A stretch of 10,771 bases of DNA from Bacteroidales bacterium (lineage in GTDB: Bacteria > Bacteroidota > Bacteroidia > Bacteroidales > Muribaculaceae), in assembly GCA_900752535.1 (NCBI GenBank), contig CAADVV010000352.1, forward strand, positions 1-10,771, in the 5' to 3' direction. The notes under the pieces are model-generated. The model saw only the letters and a program-made list of their open reading frames with translations. It did no database searches and was not told the origin of the DNA. Positions 1 to 6,881 of this stretch are shown here, one piece after another (positions within the stretch are counted from its first letter, which is position 1; each line of letters opens with the position of its first letter). A program made the translations under genes and the position numbers.

Positions 1-15
1 CGCACAAGCGGACCG

Positions 16-36
16 CGGGGAATGTCCCGTTTTATT
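16..36 (+). terminator. probable intrinsic terminator of a gene left of the window
   Basis: A short hairpin pairs CGGGG (16-20) with TCCCG (25-29), including one G-T pair, around the loop AATG, and is followed directly by TTTTATT. An outer inverted repeat, ACAAGCG (4-10) with CGCTTGT (37-43), encloses it. The form fits a rho-independent terminator on the + strand for a gene ending before base 1. The stem is short, so this is moderate evidence. Confidence 0.5.
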
Positions 37-91
37 CGCTTGTCAGTTTATTGGTTCGGGTTAAATGTTGTTAAATGCATCTTTCGGTTGG

Positions 92-121
92 TTGTTATGC
101 CGGAAAGAAACCATAACTTTG
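92..121 (+). promoter_or_regulatory. Bacteroidota-type promoter of ssrA
   Basis: TTG at 92-94 is followed after 19 bases by TAACTTTG (114-121), a perfect match to the Bacteroidota -7 consensus TAnnTTTG. Transcription should start about 5 to 7 bases after 121, roughly 15 bases before the mature tmRNA 5' end at 143, leaving a short 5' leader for RNase P to remove. Position relative to a confidently identified RNA gene makes this a convincing promoter. Confidence 0.8.
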
Positions 122-142
122 CAGAATACATATGACCAAAAC

Positions 143-538
143 GGGGCTGACCGGTTTTGACAGCGCGTAGAGGTGGTGTGTAAGCATGCAGAGCAATGAT
201 GGCTACGCTCTTTAATCTGGGACATCAAAATTTTAAATGGCGAAAACAACTACGCTCTCGCTGCCTGATTGAAGTATAGTAGATCGGCTTAATTTCCGCA
301 ACAGTTGCGGAAACGAGACATCACCCGATTGTCATCGTCCCGAGACTAATCGACAAGGTGGTGCAGGTAAATCGGGAATAGGACGGCTAAAGCCTCGTCG
401 GCCGTCCGAAGTTTTAGAGGATAAGCCGCCGGTTGGTTGTTGCTGGCCTGCCGACGGACGAAAACCAAGTAGCAACTAAGCATGTAGAAAGCTCATTAGT
501 TCCGCGTTTGGACGAGGGTTCGACCCCCTCCAGCTCCA
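143..538 (+). ncRNA. ssrA: transfer-messenger RNA (tmRNA)
   Basis: tmRNA rescues stalled ribosomes with SmpB and tags the unfinished protein for proteolysis. The acceptor stem GGGGCTG (143-149) pairs with CAGCTCC (531-537) and includes the G-U pair at the third position that alanyl-tRNA synthetase recognises; A538 is the discriminator base. CCA is not encoded, so it must be added afterwards. The T arm pairs GAGGG (514-518) with CCCTC (526-530) around TTCGACC. The resume codon is GGC at 239, and the tag reading frame 239-268 encodes GENNYALAA followed by TGA, the form known from Porphyromonas-type Bacteroidota. A strong hairpin (CCGCAA / TTGCGG, 294-308) follows the tag, as expected in the pseudoknot region. 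The mature length of about 396 nt is normal for one-piece tmRNA. It has its own promoter and terminator. Confidence 0.97.
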
Positions 539-583
539 CTAAGTGTTCCGGACACCTTCCGGACGACACAAGACAAAATCAAG

Positions 584-619
584 AAAAACCGCAGAATATC
601 AACTGATTCTGCGGTTTTT
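584..619 (+). terminator. intrinsic terminator downstream of ssrA
   Basis: A perfect 14-bp inverted repeat, AAAAACCGCAGAAT (584-597) and ATTCTGCGGTTTTT (606-619), surrounds an 8-base loop. The A-run before and T-run after make it usable on both strands. It lies 45 bases after the tmRNA 3' end and just before the galM remnant. Confidence 0.85.
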
Positions 620-652
620 CGGGTCTAAAAATGAGACTCAGGATCGTCATAG

Positions 653-1051
653 GACAGAAAAAAGACCGAACGAGACCACTTTGGTGGCATTGACTTCAAA
701 GCCATGGGCGAGGATATTGACGCCGACTTCCCTGAATTGAAGATTGGCAAAGGATACGATGCGTGCTGGGTGGTGAACGACCAGGCAGACGGAGAGATGC
801 GTAAAGTCGCCACTTTTATGGATGAAACATGCGGAAGGTTACTTGATGTAAGCAGCGACCAGCCGGGAGTGCAGGTTTATACCGGCAACTGGCTTTCAGG
901 CTCGCCCAGGAATAAGTCAGGACGAAGTTACGACGATTATGACAGTGTTGCCATCGAGTGTCAGGGATTCCCGAACTCTCCGAATACTCCGTCATTCCCA
1001 TCGGCAGTCCTGCGTCCCGGATAAACATATAGACGACACATAAATTTCTAA
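653..1051 (+). pseudogene. galM: aldose 1-epimerase (galactose mutarotase) C-terminal remnant
   Basis: GalM interconverts alpha and beta anomers of galactose or glucose. The frame, open from the stop at 650-652, reads into a recognisable C-terminal part: the GIDFK segment (GTPFDF region in intact enzymes), LKIGKGYD, a VYTGNWL motif, the segment ECQGFPNSPN holding the equivalent of the catalytic glutamate, and VLRPG. A complete enzyme is about 330-380 residues. Here roughly the first two thirds, including the catalytic histidines, are missing, and the homology starts just after the ssrA terminator. The frame stops at TAA (1022-1024), but reading through it gives TYRRHINF and then a stop at 1049-1051. 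A normal GalM continues GET-Y there, so the TAA looks like a GAA codon changed by one base. Truncation plus nonsense change make a non-functional remnant very likely. No promoter was seen. Confidence 0.85.
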
Positions 1052-1375
1052 TTCAGAACAATCAGATGAAACCGACGCAGGAGGTCTGGAGATTTTTTAT
1101 GCTAAAACCAAAGAATATCTCTCCGCTACACGTTAGGTTATGGCCATCAACTGGTACTTACCCTCTTGCTTGTCACTCTAATTGACGGATGCTTACTCAG
1201 CTGAGAGGGCTGTCAATGGAGAAACTCGGCTGACTACTTACTCCCGCCGTAACCCGACAGACATTAAACAAATATGAGAAATGACAGACTGGGACCAGCC
1301 TCATCGACACTTCTAAATTTGTGCAATAAATTTTAATTCCGGGCGTTATCTGTTCAATAGAAAGTCTCTCTACAA
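1052..1375. other. intergenic region without a supported gene
   Basis: No intact coding region is supported here. The + frame that continues from the galM remnant has fairly gene-like runs between about 1055 and 1276 but is broken by stops near 1133 and 1178, and I do not recognise the product. It may be more decayed DNA belonging to the same loss event. The right end holds a possible promoter for the following lipoprotein gene. Confidence 0.5.
1314..1321 (+). promoter_or_regulatory. possible -7 box for the lipoprotein gene at 1376
   Basis: TAAATTTG matches the Bacteroidota -7 consensus exactly and would give a leader of about 50 bases before the ATG at 1376. No TTG stands at the expected -33 position (only CTG at 1289-1291, 22 bases upstream), so support is partial. 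Confidence 0.4.
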
Positions 1376-1864
1376 ATGAAATATTTCCACTTTATAACAT
1401 TATCAATAATCTTGTTGTTGTGTTCATGTAACAATAACAACGAAGGTGATCTTGAAACTCCGCTCAAGATATTGTCTGAACTTGAACCTCAATCGACACA
1501 GATAGATTGGGCGAACATGTCTGTGGAAGAGCGGCACCGCTATCCTCAGGCGGGATTTGTTATCAATTCTATTGACGACTTTCCTGACGAACCGAATGTC
1601 AATCTGGATGATCTCAAATTACTGAATATCGATTTTTCAAATCAGACATTATTGGTTCAGTATTGGCTTATTCCCGGATATATTAAAGGGCATCGCTTCG
1701 GGTGGTATTTCAGCACCGCTGAAGACGCATATTATTTTCGCGCATATTTCTCGTTAATCCGTCATGAGGATGACGAGTCTGACCTCTTCACTTATTATCG
1801 CTCGGCTGTGCTCGTAGATAAAATCATGCCGGATAAAAAAGTAAATTTTACGGTCAGTTATTAA
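1376..1864 (+). CDS. small lipoprotein of unknown function
   Basis: A 162-residue protein that I do not assign to a named family. Residues 1-18 form a signal peptide (MKYFHF, hydrophobic core ITLSIILLL) ending in a lipobox-like LCSC, with Cys18 (or less likely Cys16) as the lipidation site, so it should sit in the inner or outer membrane facing the periplasm or surface. The first residues after Cys18 are asparagine-rich (NNNNEGD) and only weakly acidic, so the surface export signal is not clear. The mature part is rich in aromatic and acidic residues, with no further membrane segment. The ATG at 1376 is the natural start because it gives a complete signal peptide; there is no Shine-Dalgarno sequence, which is normal for Bacteroidota. 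It stands alone on its strand and is followed by a hairpin at 1896-1937. Base composition is more AT-rich than genes at the right of the window. Confidence 0.8.
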   Translation: MKYFHFITLSIILLLCSCNNNNEGDLETPLKILSELEPQSTQIDWANMSVEERHRYPQAGFVINSIDDFPDEPNVNLDDLKLLNIDFSNQTLLVQYWLIPGYIKGHRFGWYFSTAEDAYYFRAYFSLIRHEDDESDLFTYYRSAVLVDKIMPDKKVNFTVSY

Positions 1865-1895
1865 ATTCTTGATAGCTCATTTTCAATAAAATAAT

Positions 1896-1937
1896 TGACG
1901 GCGGAAATCGCTCTTTTTGAGCAACTTTCCGCCGTCA
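1896..1937. terminator. long hairpin between convergent units, probable bidirectional terminator
   Basis: TGACGGCGGAAA (1896-1907) pairs perfectly with TTTCCGCCGTCA (1926-1937); inside it GCTC (1910-1913) pairs with GAGC (1919-1922) around TTTTT. It lies 31 bases after the stop of the + lipoprotein gene and downstream of the - strand TonB fragment and secreted protein. The flank is AT-rich on the side exited by - strand transcripts (ATTATTTTATT) and has CTTTTA shortly after the + strand exit, so it may stop both. Confidence 0.65.
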
Positions 1938-1983
1938 CTGTCTTTTAGCAGGGATGAAAAGCTGGTAGGAGCGGGGGACTTAA

Positions 1984-2180
1984 TCAACCCTGATGCGGTG
2001 CAGTGGTGATTATTTGAGCTTTGAAGGCGACGGGGCAGGCTATGGAGCATTTGACGGGTTTGCCGTCTCTCATGCCCGGCGACCATGTGACAGCGTCTAA
2101 GGTGGAGGTTACGGCGCGGATAGCTTCGGCATCGAGCAACGGGTCGACGCCTTTGACACAGCCTTTTGCCTTCAGAAATA
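1984..2180 (-). pseudogene. TonB C-terminal domain fragment
   Basis: On the - strand a stretch with no usable start encodes a recognisable end of a TonB C-terminal domain: GCVKGVDPLLDAEAIRAV, then WSPGMRDGKPV, then a CPVAFKAQ ending. These match the conserved VxGVDPxLDxEAxRVV and WKPGxxxGKPVxVxxxxPVxF pattern that contacts TonB-dependent receptors or ends M56/BlaR-type Bacteroidota proteins. Stop is TGA at 1984-1986. Only about the last 45-55 residues of the domain remain; the first half of the domain, the proline-rich linker and the membrane anchor are absent. Upstream the homology ends at or near the stop codon of the secreted-protein gene (2187), which is in another frame, so the 5' part was probably lost when that gene came to lie here. 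The tail (QIITTAPHQG) extends past the usual end. Identification rests on motif reading only. Confidence 0.72.
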
Positions 2181-2186
2181 TAGCGA

Positions 2187-4469
2187 TTATTTTATTACGA
2201 CTTTTGTTACGCCGCCGCTGTTTCTGACAAGATAAATGCCGGGGACGAGGTTCTGACAGCCGGTTTCGATGCCGCTGAGGCTGTATACGCGTGAACCTGT
2301 AGGTGCGATTATGTTGCGGCCTTCCACGCTTACACCGCTGTCACATGAGACGTTTCCGACAGAGGCAAGCTCCTCGATGCGGAATGCCGGAGATATTGTC
2401 TGCACCTGTCGGTTGCCCGATTCGCTCTCAACGGTTATCGTGAGGTTAAACCATCCTGAGGGAGCCGGTGTGGATACATTAGAGAGCGAGCCGTGATATA
2501 GAGCGCCATATTGTAGTGGGTAGAAGGCATTTAGATCTTCTGTCAGCGTTATCTCTGTCTCGGGCGCATCGCTGTTGAGCGTTGGCCGGCAAGTCGCGGT
2601 CACTTTCGACGGAGTAGACAGCTCGAACCATGTCCAGTAGTCACCTTGCTCTGACGGTTCGTCATCAAATATCAGATTGAAGACGGCTGCAGACAGAAGC
2701 ATGTCGATGCCTTCTGCTTTGTCGAATGAATGTGTCGGAGAGCCTTGTTTGTCGCGAAATTGGAGCATTGTTGCGGATGGAACAGAGTTGTTGTCGTGAC
2801 AGGATATTACAGCTGTGTTTCCGCCGGTTATACCGTCAGTCCCGAAGTTATCGGTCTCGACCGTATACTCTCTGACCTCGCTTTCACCTGTATGACTTGC
2901 GAGCCATGCTTTTGTCTCCTCCTGACCTGATGCTACTCTGGTCCCATCAACATTCAGGGACACATCGGCGAGTGCGGCAGTGGATTCCATCAGTTCTCCC
3001 AAACGTCCGTTGTACTGAATGTTGAAATTGTCTATCATCGAGAAGCGTCCATCGTTCCATTGCCAGCCGGGCATTGTGTTGAATGTCAATAAAGGGGCGC
3101 TTGCGGCATATATGCGTGACGGATTCTTGACCTCCGAGAGGTAAGGAGCGTTAGCAGGGTATATCCACCACTGAAAATATTGTCGGTCAGGCGCATACAG
3201 ATAATCGGAATAAGGGGTGCCATTTACGATGGTGGTGATACCGTCAGGTGAGTATGGAAAAGTAGTTGGTGCTGATGTATTATAGTCGATCGTATACCCT
3301 CCCCATTCATCTTCATACTTTATCTCCGCATCAAGGAATGTCTTGTCTGTAAACAAGAAGAGATCGTCTTTGTCAATAATATTCGCGGGACCGCTGTACC
3401 ATGTCTTCCATATATGGGAGTACGGACTACTAATTACGGTTGATTGAATCCTTGGATTCTCGGGGTTGTATGTGGTGAAACTGAATGCATATGGAAGTAT
3501 ATCCGCTCCCTCGTATTCTGGCTGTGGAGGATATTCGAGATATGCCGGAGTTGCTGCTATAGTCGATTCGTCAAGGGTGTAGGCGGGATTGTTTATATAT
3601 GTACCCGGTTTTGATCCCTGACATTGTGTGATGGCCATGTAAACGCCGTTGTCCTCATTTGGCCATGCTGTCATAGCGGTCATATTTTGGAACACGACCC
3701 TGTCGCTGACTTTATTGACGTATACATTACAGTATTGTTGATTATCCGAATATCCTTTAGGACCCGGTTCTATAGTCACCCCTGAAGTACCAAGTGTTAA
3801 ATCTCTTACGATATGGCCGTCAATCTTAATTATTTTATGGATAGTCGGGGATGCAACATTGCCTTCCTCGATGATTTCAAAATCCCAATTGTCGTCATTC
3901 AGATAACGTACTTTGCGAAATCTCGTTTCCTCGCCATTGGGATTGGTCGTTTTCATCTCAAGACATATATTGGAATTCTGTGGCTTTAGGGGTATTATTG
4001 TGCCATCTTTAACCTCAACCTGTTCGGCGATATATATAACCTCAGGGTCTTCCTTGAAATAGTTGTCGGGGTTGATCTTGTTAAACGAGGCTATGAAGTC
4101 ATAGGTCCCTTCCGGTATTTCAAACTCTTGTTCGGAGACAATTATATTATTGCCGTCCTCATCATTTTGCTCTACTTCAATCGAGAAGAACCGTTCACCG
4201 TCGAAAGCCGTGACACTCCACGGCATGAGCCACTCCTTGTTTAATTCCGGGAATGTAAACTTTGCTTTGACGTCTGACGCTTTGCTTGCTTTGGCAGTTT
4301 TAGGATTAGCAAGCCTGAATTTTTGGATAAATGGCGATTCTTTTGAAATCTGGTTAAAGACAACCGTCGATTCTGGCATCCCGGGTAGTCTTGGCTGCTC
4401 TATATGCTGTGACGAAGCATATGCGCCCATCATGGATAATAGAGAGGTTAGTAAAAGTTGTTTTGTCAT
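2187..4469 (-). CDS. large secreted protein with type IX-like C-terminal sorting domain
   Basis: The start at 4469 (MTKQLLLTSLLSMMG) gives a clean signal peptide, residues 1 to about 21 ending ASSQ; the in-frame ATG at 4505 would put 12 polar residues in front and is less likely. The protein is then about 760 residues. The middle is mostly beta-type, rich in Thr, Tyr, Asp and Pro, with no enzymatic motif I can name; the segment near residues 490-620 (SLNVDGT, MLQFRDKQGSPTHSFD) resembles C-terminal beta domains of large Bacteroidales surface proteins, a weak similarity. The last 35 residues (VYSLSG, LVPGIYLVR, TKVVIK) have the pattern of a type A T9SS sorting domain, so export through the type IX system or a relative and surface attachment or release is inferred. 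It is divergent from a membrane-bound HTH regulator at 4619, which probably controls it. Ligand or substrate is unknown. Confidence 0.85.
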   Translation of the reverse strand: MTKQLLLTSLLSMMGAYASSQHIEQPRLPGMPESTVVFNQISKESPFIQKFRLANPKTAKASKASDVKAKFTFPELNKEWLMPWSVTAFDGERFFSIEVEQNDEDGNNIIVSEQEFEIPEGTYDFIASFNKINPDNYFKEDPEVIYIAEQVEVKDGTIIPLKPQNSNICLEMKTTNPNGEETRFRKVRYLNDDNWDFEIIEEGNVASPTIHKIIKIDGHIVRDLTLGTSGVTIEPGPKGYSDNQQYCNVYVNKVSDRVVFQNMTAMTAWPNEDNGVYMAITQCQGSKPGTYINNPAYTLDESTIAATPAYLEYPPQPEYEGADILPYAFSFTTYNPENPRIQSTVISSPYSHIWKTWYSGPANIIDKDDLFLFTDKTFLDAEIKYEDEWGGYTIDYNTSAPTTFPYSPDGITTIVNGTPYSDYLYAPDRQYFQWWIYPANAPYLSEVKNPSRIYAASAPLLTFNTMPGWQWNDGRFSMIDNFNIQYNGRLGELMESTAALADVSLNVDGTRVASGQEETKAWLASHTGESEVREYTVETDNFGTDGITGGNTAVISCHDNNSVPSATMLQFRDKQGSPTHSFDKAEGIDMLLSAAVFNLIFDDEPSEQGDYWTWFELSTPSKVTATCRPTLNSDAPETEITLTEDLNAFYPLQYGALYHGSLSNVSTPAPSGWFNLTITVESESGNRQVQTISPAFRIEELASVGNVSCDSGVSVEGRNIIAPTGSRVYSLSGIETGCQNLVPGIYLVRNSGGVTKVVIK

Positions 4470-4533
4470 GAGTATATTATGCTTTGGTGAATTGTGATAC
4501 GGCAAATATCGCTCAATAGGGGATTTAGCGCCC

Positions 4534-4561
4534 CAAAATTACATGGACAACGCATGGACAA
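4534..4561 (-). promoter_or_regulatory. predicted promoter of the secreted-protein gene
   Basis: Read on the - strand, TAATTTTG (4541 down to 4534) matches TAnnTTTG exactly, and TTG lies at 4561-4559, 17 bases upstream, slightly shorter than the usual 19-20. The transcript would start near 4528, giving a leader of about 60 bases before the ATG at 4469, which also supports that start over the one at 4505. Confidence 0.55.
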
Positions 4562-4562
4562 C
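4542..4562. repeat. tandem 10-bp repeat in the divergent promoter region, candidate operator
   Basis: CATGGACAAC occurs twice (4542-4551 and 4553-4562) with one base between, a period of 11 bp or about one helical turn. The pair exactly fills the space between the predicted -33 and -7 boxes of the - strand promoter and is 57 bases from the start codon of the divergent HTH regulator. Bound protein would sit on one face of the helix. Confidence 0.6.
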
Positions 4563-4606
4563 CGTTTCTGACGCGATAATAGCGCCCTCTTTTAGCATAA
4601 AATGGT

Positions 4607-4614
4607 CATCTTTG
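4607..4614 (+). promoter_or_regulatory. near-consensus -7 box abutting the regulator start codon
   Basis: CATCTTTG differs from TAnnTTTG only at the first base and ends 5 bases before the ATG at 4619. If used, the transcript would begin at or very near the start codon. No TTG is present at the expected upstream distance, so the promoter is uncertain. Confidence 0.3.
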
Positions 4615-4618
4615 TAAT

Positions 4619-6307
4619 ATGAATCATATAAAAACAATCTTGTGTGTCATTATTGCAATGCTGTTGATGGCGTCATGCGGTACATCAATAAAGAGGCCGA
4701 TCGACAGCATATATCTCTGGCCTTCGTCAGGAATAGATGAGGCGGATTCTGTTATGTTGCAGTTTGAGCATAGACGCAATGGCAGAGGCTGGGTCAAATA
4801 TATCAAGGACGATTTGATAGAGCGTCTTGAAAGTATATCGGCACGCCATTCAGACAATGCACTTTTAAAAGCAAGACTCGCATATATAAGGACGAGCAGA
4901 TATTTGCTGTATAATAATATTGATTTGGCAAGAAAGGAGCTCTCGTCGGGAATGTCGTTTCTTGATTCGGCCGACAATCATTTTGACTGGTTCATGTGTA
5001 GGATGTTGATGGCCGATTTGGAAGAGGCTCCGGTGTCCGGATATAATATTGTCATTGAAAATCTGAATTATTTTGAGAGAATCGGGTCGGAATATGGCCA
5101 ATCGCGTACCTATCTGCAGTTGGGCAATATTATGATTGATTACAGAGATTCTGTCAGAGCGGCCGAATGCTATCGAAAAGCATTTGAAATCAGCAACAAA
5201 CTGGGACTGTATGGTAATGCCGCGATTTGCCGGATGAATCTGGCGAATACGCTGGACCGCGAAACCTCAATAAAGATTGACAAGCAGTTGCTTGAAGACA
5301 CTTTGCTGAAAGATGAAGGGATGTTGCACATATGGGTGTGTCAGGACCTGTATAATAAGACCGGGAAAGAGGAATATATCGAGAAAGGATTGGCTCTGTG
5401 CGTTTCAAAACCATATCGAGACATGAAACTGAGCGAATTGCCGATTTTGATTGCTATGAAGGGGATGCATTATGAAAATAAAGGAGATCATGAAGTTGCC
5501 TTGAAATATTTTCATGAATCTGTCGACTCAATAGCCGACAGGCCTGTGGATGCGAGATCTGTCAGACTATTGTATAAATGGATAGGTTGTGCTTATGGAA
5601 ACATGGGATATCTTGATTCGGCATGTATGATGTTTTACAAGTCGTTGGTATTAAGAGATTCTATCGAATTCAAACAATATGGGGGCAAGGTGCCCCGACT
5701 CGATGCGAAGATGCGTATCGAGTTGGCACGCAAGAATATGCAGCTTGAGAAGAATCGCGTAGTCGGATGGCTGGTGACGGCGCTGTTGGTAGTGTTTATG
5801 TCGACGGCGATAATATATATGAACCATAAACGGCGGTCGGCCGTGAGAAGATATGAGGCGCTGAAGACGCGACATCATCTGCAACAGAGCGTTGTGGCCC
5901 ATAAAATTATTCTCAGTCAGAGCGAAAGACTTATAGAGGATATGAGTCGGCTTGTGGAGGATATGAAAAACAAAGGAGAACTCGATGAGATGAGTTCCAA
6001 CCGGCTGAGTCGCGCCCTGGGCATGTATAAGGGAGACGGGGCCAACCGCGAGGGTTTCTTACAGGTTCAGGAGGAGCTTAATACTGACTTTATTGACAGG
6101 CTTAAGTCGCGTTTTCCCACGCTGACCGAGAGCCAGATGAGGTTGGCATCGCTGATTGCTGCTGGAGCCGACAGCCGACAGATATGCAACATTCTTAACA
6201 TCGAGATGGCTTCGCTACACAAGAGCCGATATCGCTTGCGGACACGTCTCGGGCTAACGACAGAACAGAATCTTGTTGATTTTCTTCGTGCGTTTAATCG
6301 GATATGA
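4619..6307 (+). CDS. membrane-bound TPR sensor with cytoplasmic LuxR-like HTH domain
   Basis: A 562-residue one-component regulator of a type frequent in Bacteroidota. Residues 1-20 form a signal sequence ending in a lipobox-like LMASC (Cys20). Residues about 21-375 are helical with TPR-like units (clearest at about 160-195, 282-305 and 318-346) and should lie in the periplasm. One membrane helix follows at about 381-400 (VVGWLVTALLVVFM), then a basic stop-transfer segment (HKRRSAVRR) and a coiled-coil stretch at about 405-455. The C-terminal part, 500-548, reads FPTLTESQMRLASLIAAG, then QICNILNI and RYRLRTRLGL, matching the helix-turn-helix pattern of LuxR/GerE-like proteins in related regulators. 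It probably senses a periplasmic or envelope signal and binds DNA next to the membrane. It is divergent from the secreted-protein gene. An in-frame TAA at 4598-4600 leaves ATG 4619 as the only start that keeps the signal sequence. A perfect palindrome, GGCATATGCC, follows the stop at 6311-6320. Confidence 0.85.
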   Translation: MNHIKTILCVIIAMLLMASCGTSIKRPIDSIYLWPSSGIDEADSVMLQFEHRRNGRGWVKYIKDDLIERLESISARHSDNALLKARLAYIRTSRYLLYNNIDLARKELSSGMSFLDSADNHFDWFMCRMLMADLEEAPVSGYNIVIENLNYFERIGSEYGQSRTYLQLGNIMIDYRDSVRAAECYRKAFEISNKLGLYGNAAICRMNLANTLDRETSIKIDKQLLEDTLLKDEGMLHIWVCQDLYNKTGKEEYIEKGLALCVSKPYRDMKLSELPILIAMKGMHYENKGDHEVALKYFHESVDSIADRPVDARSVRLLYKWIGCAYGNMGYLDSACMMFYKSLVLRDSIEFKQYGGKVPRLDAKMRIELARKNMQLEKNRVVGWLVTALLVVFMSTAIIYMNHKRRSAVRRYEALKTRHHLQQSVVAHKIILSQSERLIEDMSRLVEDMKNKGELDEMSSNRLSRALGMYKGDGANREGFLQVQEELNTDFIDRLKSRFPTLTESQMRLASLIAAGADSRQICNILNIEMASLHKSRYRLRTRLGLTTEQNLVDFLRAFNRI

Positions 6308-6389
6308 GCAGGCATATGCCAATTATGACAAAGCATCCCTAAATTACGCGTCTTTCTGTGGACATGCGCTGTGTGTCGATAAAAAGTTT

Positions 6390-6397
6390 TAAATTTG
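6390..6397 (+). promoter_or_regulatory. consensus -7 box abutting the acetyltransferase start
   Basis: TAAATTTG matches TAnnTTTG perfectly and ends 5 bases before the GTG start at 6402. There is no TTG at -33, only CTG at 6369-6371, 18 bases upstream. A transcript from here would begin at about the start codon. Confidence 0.4.
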
Positions 6398-6401
6398 GGG
6401 A

Positions 6402-6881
6402 GTGGGAATCAAGGAACATTTTGTAATCACGGAGGTAGACAGAGCCAGGAGGCGATATCTTCCTATCCTTCTTGTCGGCGACGAATCTGAATCAATGATT
6501 GACAGATACATTGACCGTGGCAAACTCTATGTTGGTTTTGCGGATGATAAGCCGGTGGCCGTATGCGTTACCGTCGGTGTCGAGCCGGACACTGTCGAGG
6601 TCAAGAATCTTGCGGTTGTTGCCGGATTCAGACGCCGGGGTTATGGGCGCCGTATGCTTGAGCATGTCGAGCGTCGACATCCTGATGCGCGGATCATTCT
6701 TGGAACGGGCGAGACACCTTCGACGCTTCGGTTTTATGAATCATGTGGGTATTCTTATTCTCACCGAGTCCCCGATTTCTTTATCGACAATTATCCCGCT
6801 CCGATTATCGAGGAGGGAGTGACGTTGTGCGATATGATATATCTGAAGAAAGACAAACTTGCGAAGACGTCTGAGACTTAG
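6402..6881 (+). CDS. GNAT-family N-acetyltransferase
   Basis: A 159-residue protein with the GNAT fold, which transfers acetyl from acetyl-CoA to an amine. Motif A runs from about 66 to 90 (VEVKNLAVVAGFRRRGYGRRM), with the pyrophosphate-binding R-x-x-G-x-G signature at Arg77-Arg78-Arg79-Gly80-Tyr81-Gly82. Motif B follows at about 104-120 (ETPSTLRFYESCGY), where Tyr112 is in the usual position of the general acid. The substrate cannot be read from the sequence. GTG at 6402 was chosen because the frame is closed by TAA at 6390-6392 and the next ATG (residue 32) would remove the first strand and helix of the fold; ATT at 6393 is an unlikely alternative. The gene is cytoplasmic, 94 bases after the HTH regulator and 84 bases before the HD hydrolase. 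Its last codons overlap the predicted promoter of that next gene. Confidence 0.88.
   Translation: MGIKEHFVITEVDRARRRYLPILLVGDESESMIDRYIDRGKLYVGFADDKPVAVCVTVGVEPDTVEVKNLAVVAGFRRRGYGRRMLEHVERRHPDARIILGTGETPSTLRFYESCGYSYSHRVPDFFIDNYPAPIIEEGVTLCDMIYLKKDKLAKTSET

Noticed and set aside
61..249. Open frame of 62 codons on the - strand
   Set aside because: It covers the ssrA promoter and the 5' third of tmRNA, whose structure explains the sequence.
515..538. ssrA 3' end as an attachment site with a second copy in the window
   Set aside because: I found no repeat of this 24-base segment elsewhere in the window and no integrase.
4150..4497. Open frame of 115 codons on the + strand
   Set aside because: It lies antisense to the 5' part of the secreted-protein gene, which has signal peptide and sorting tail, and has no domain of its own.
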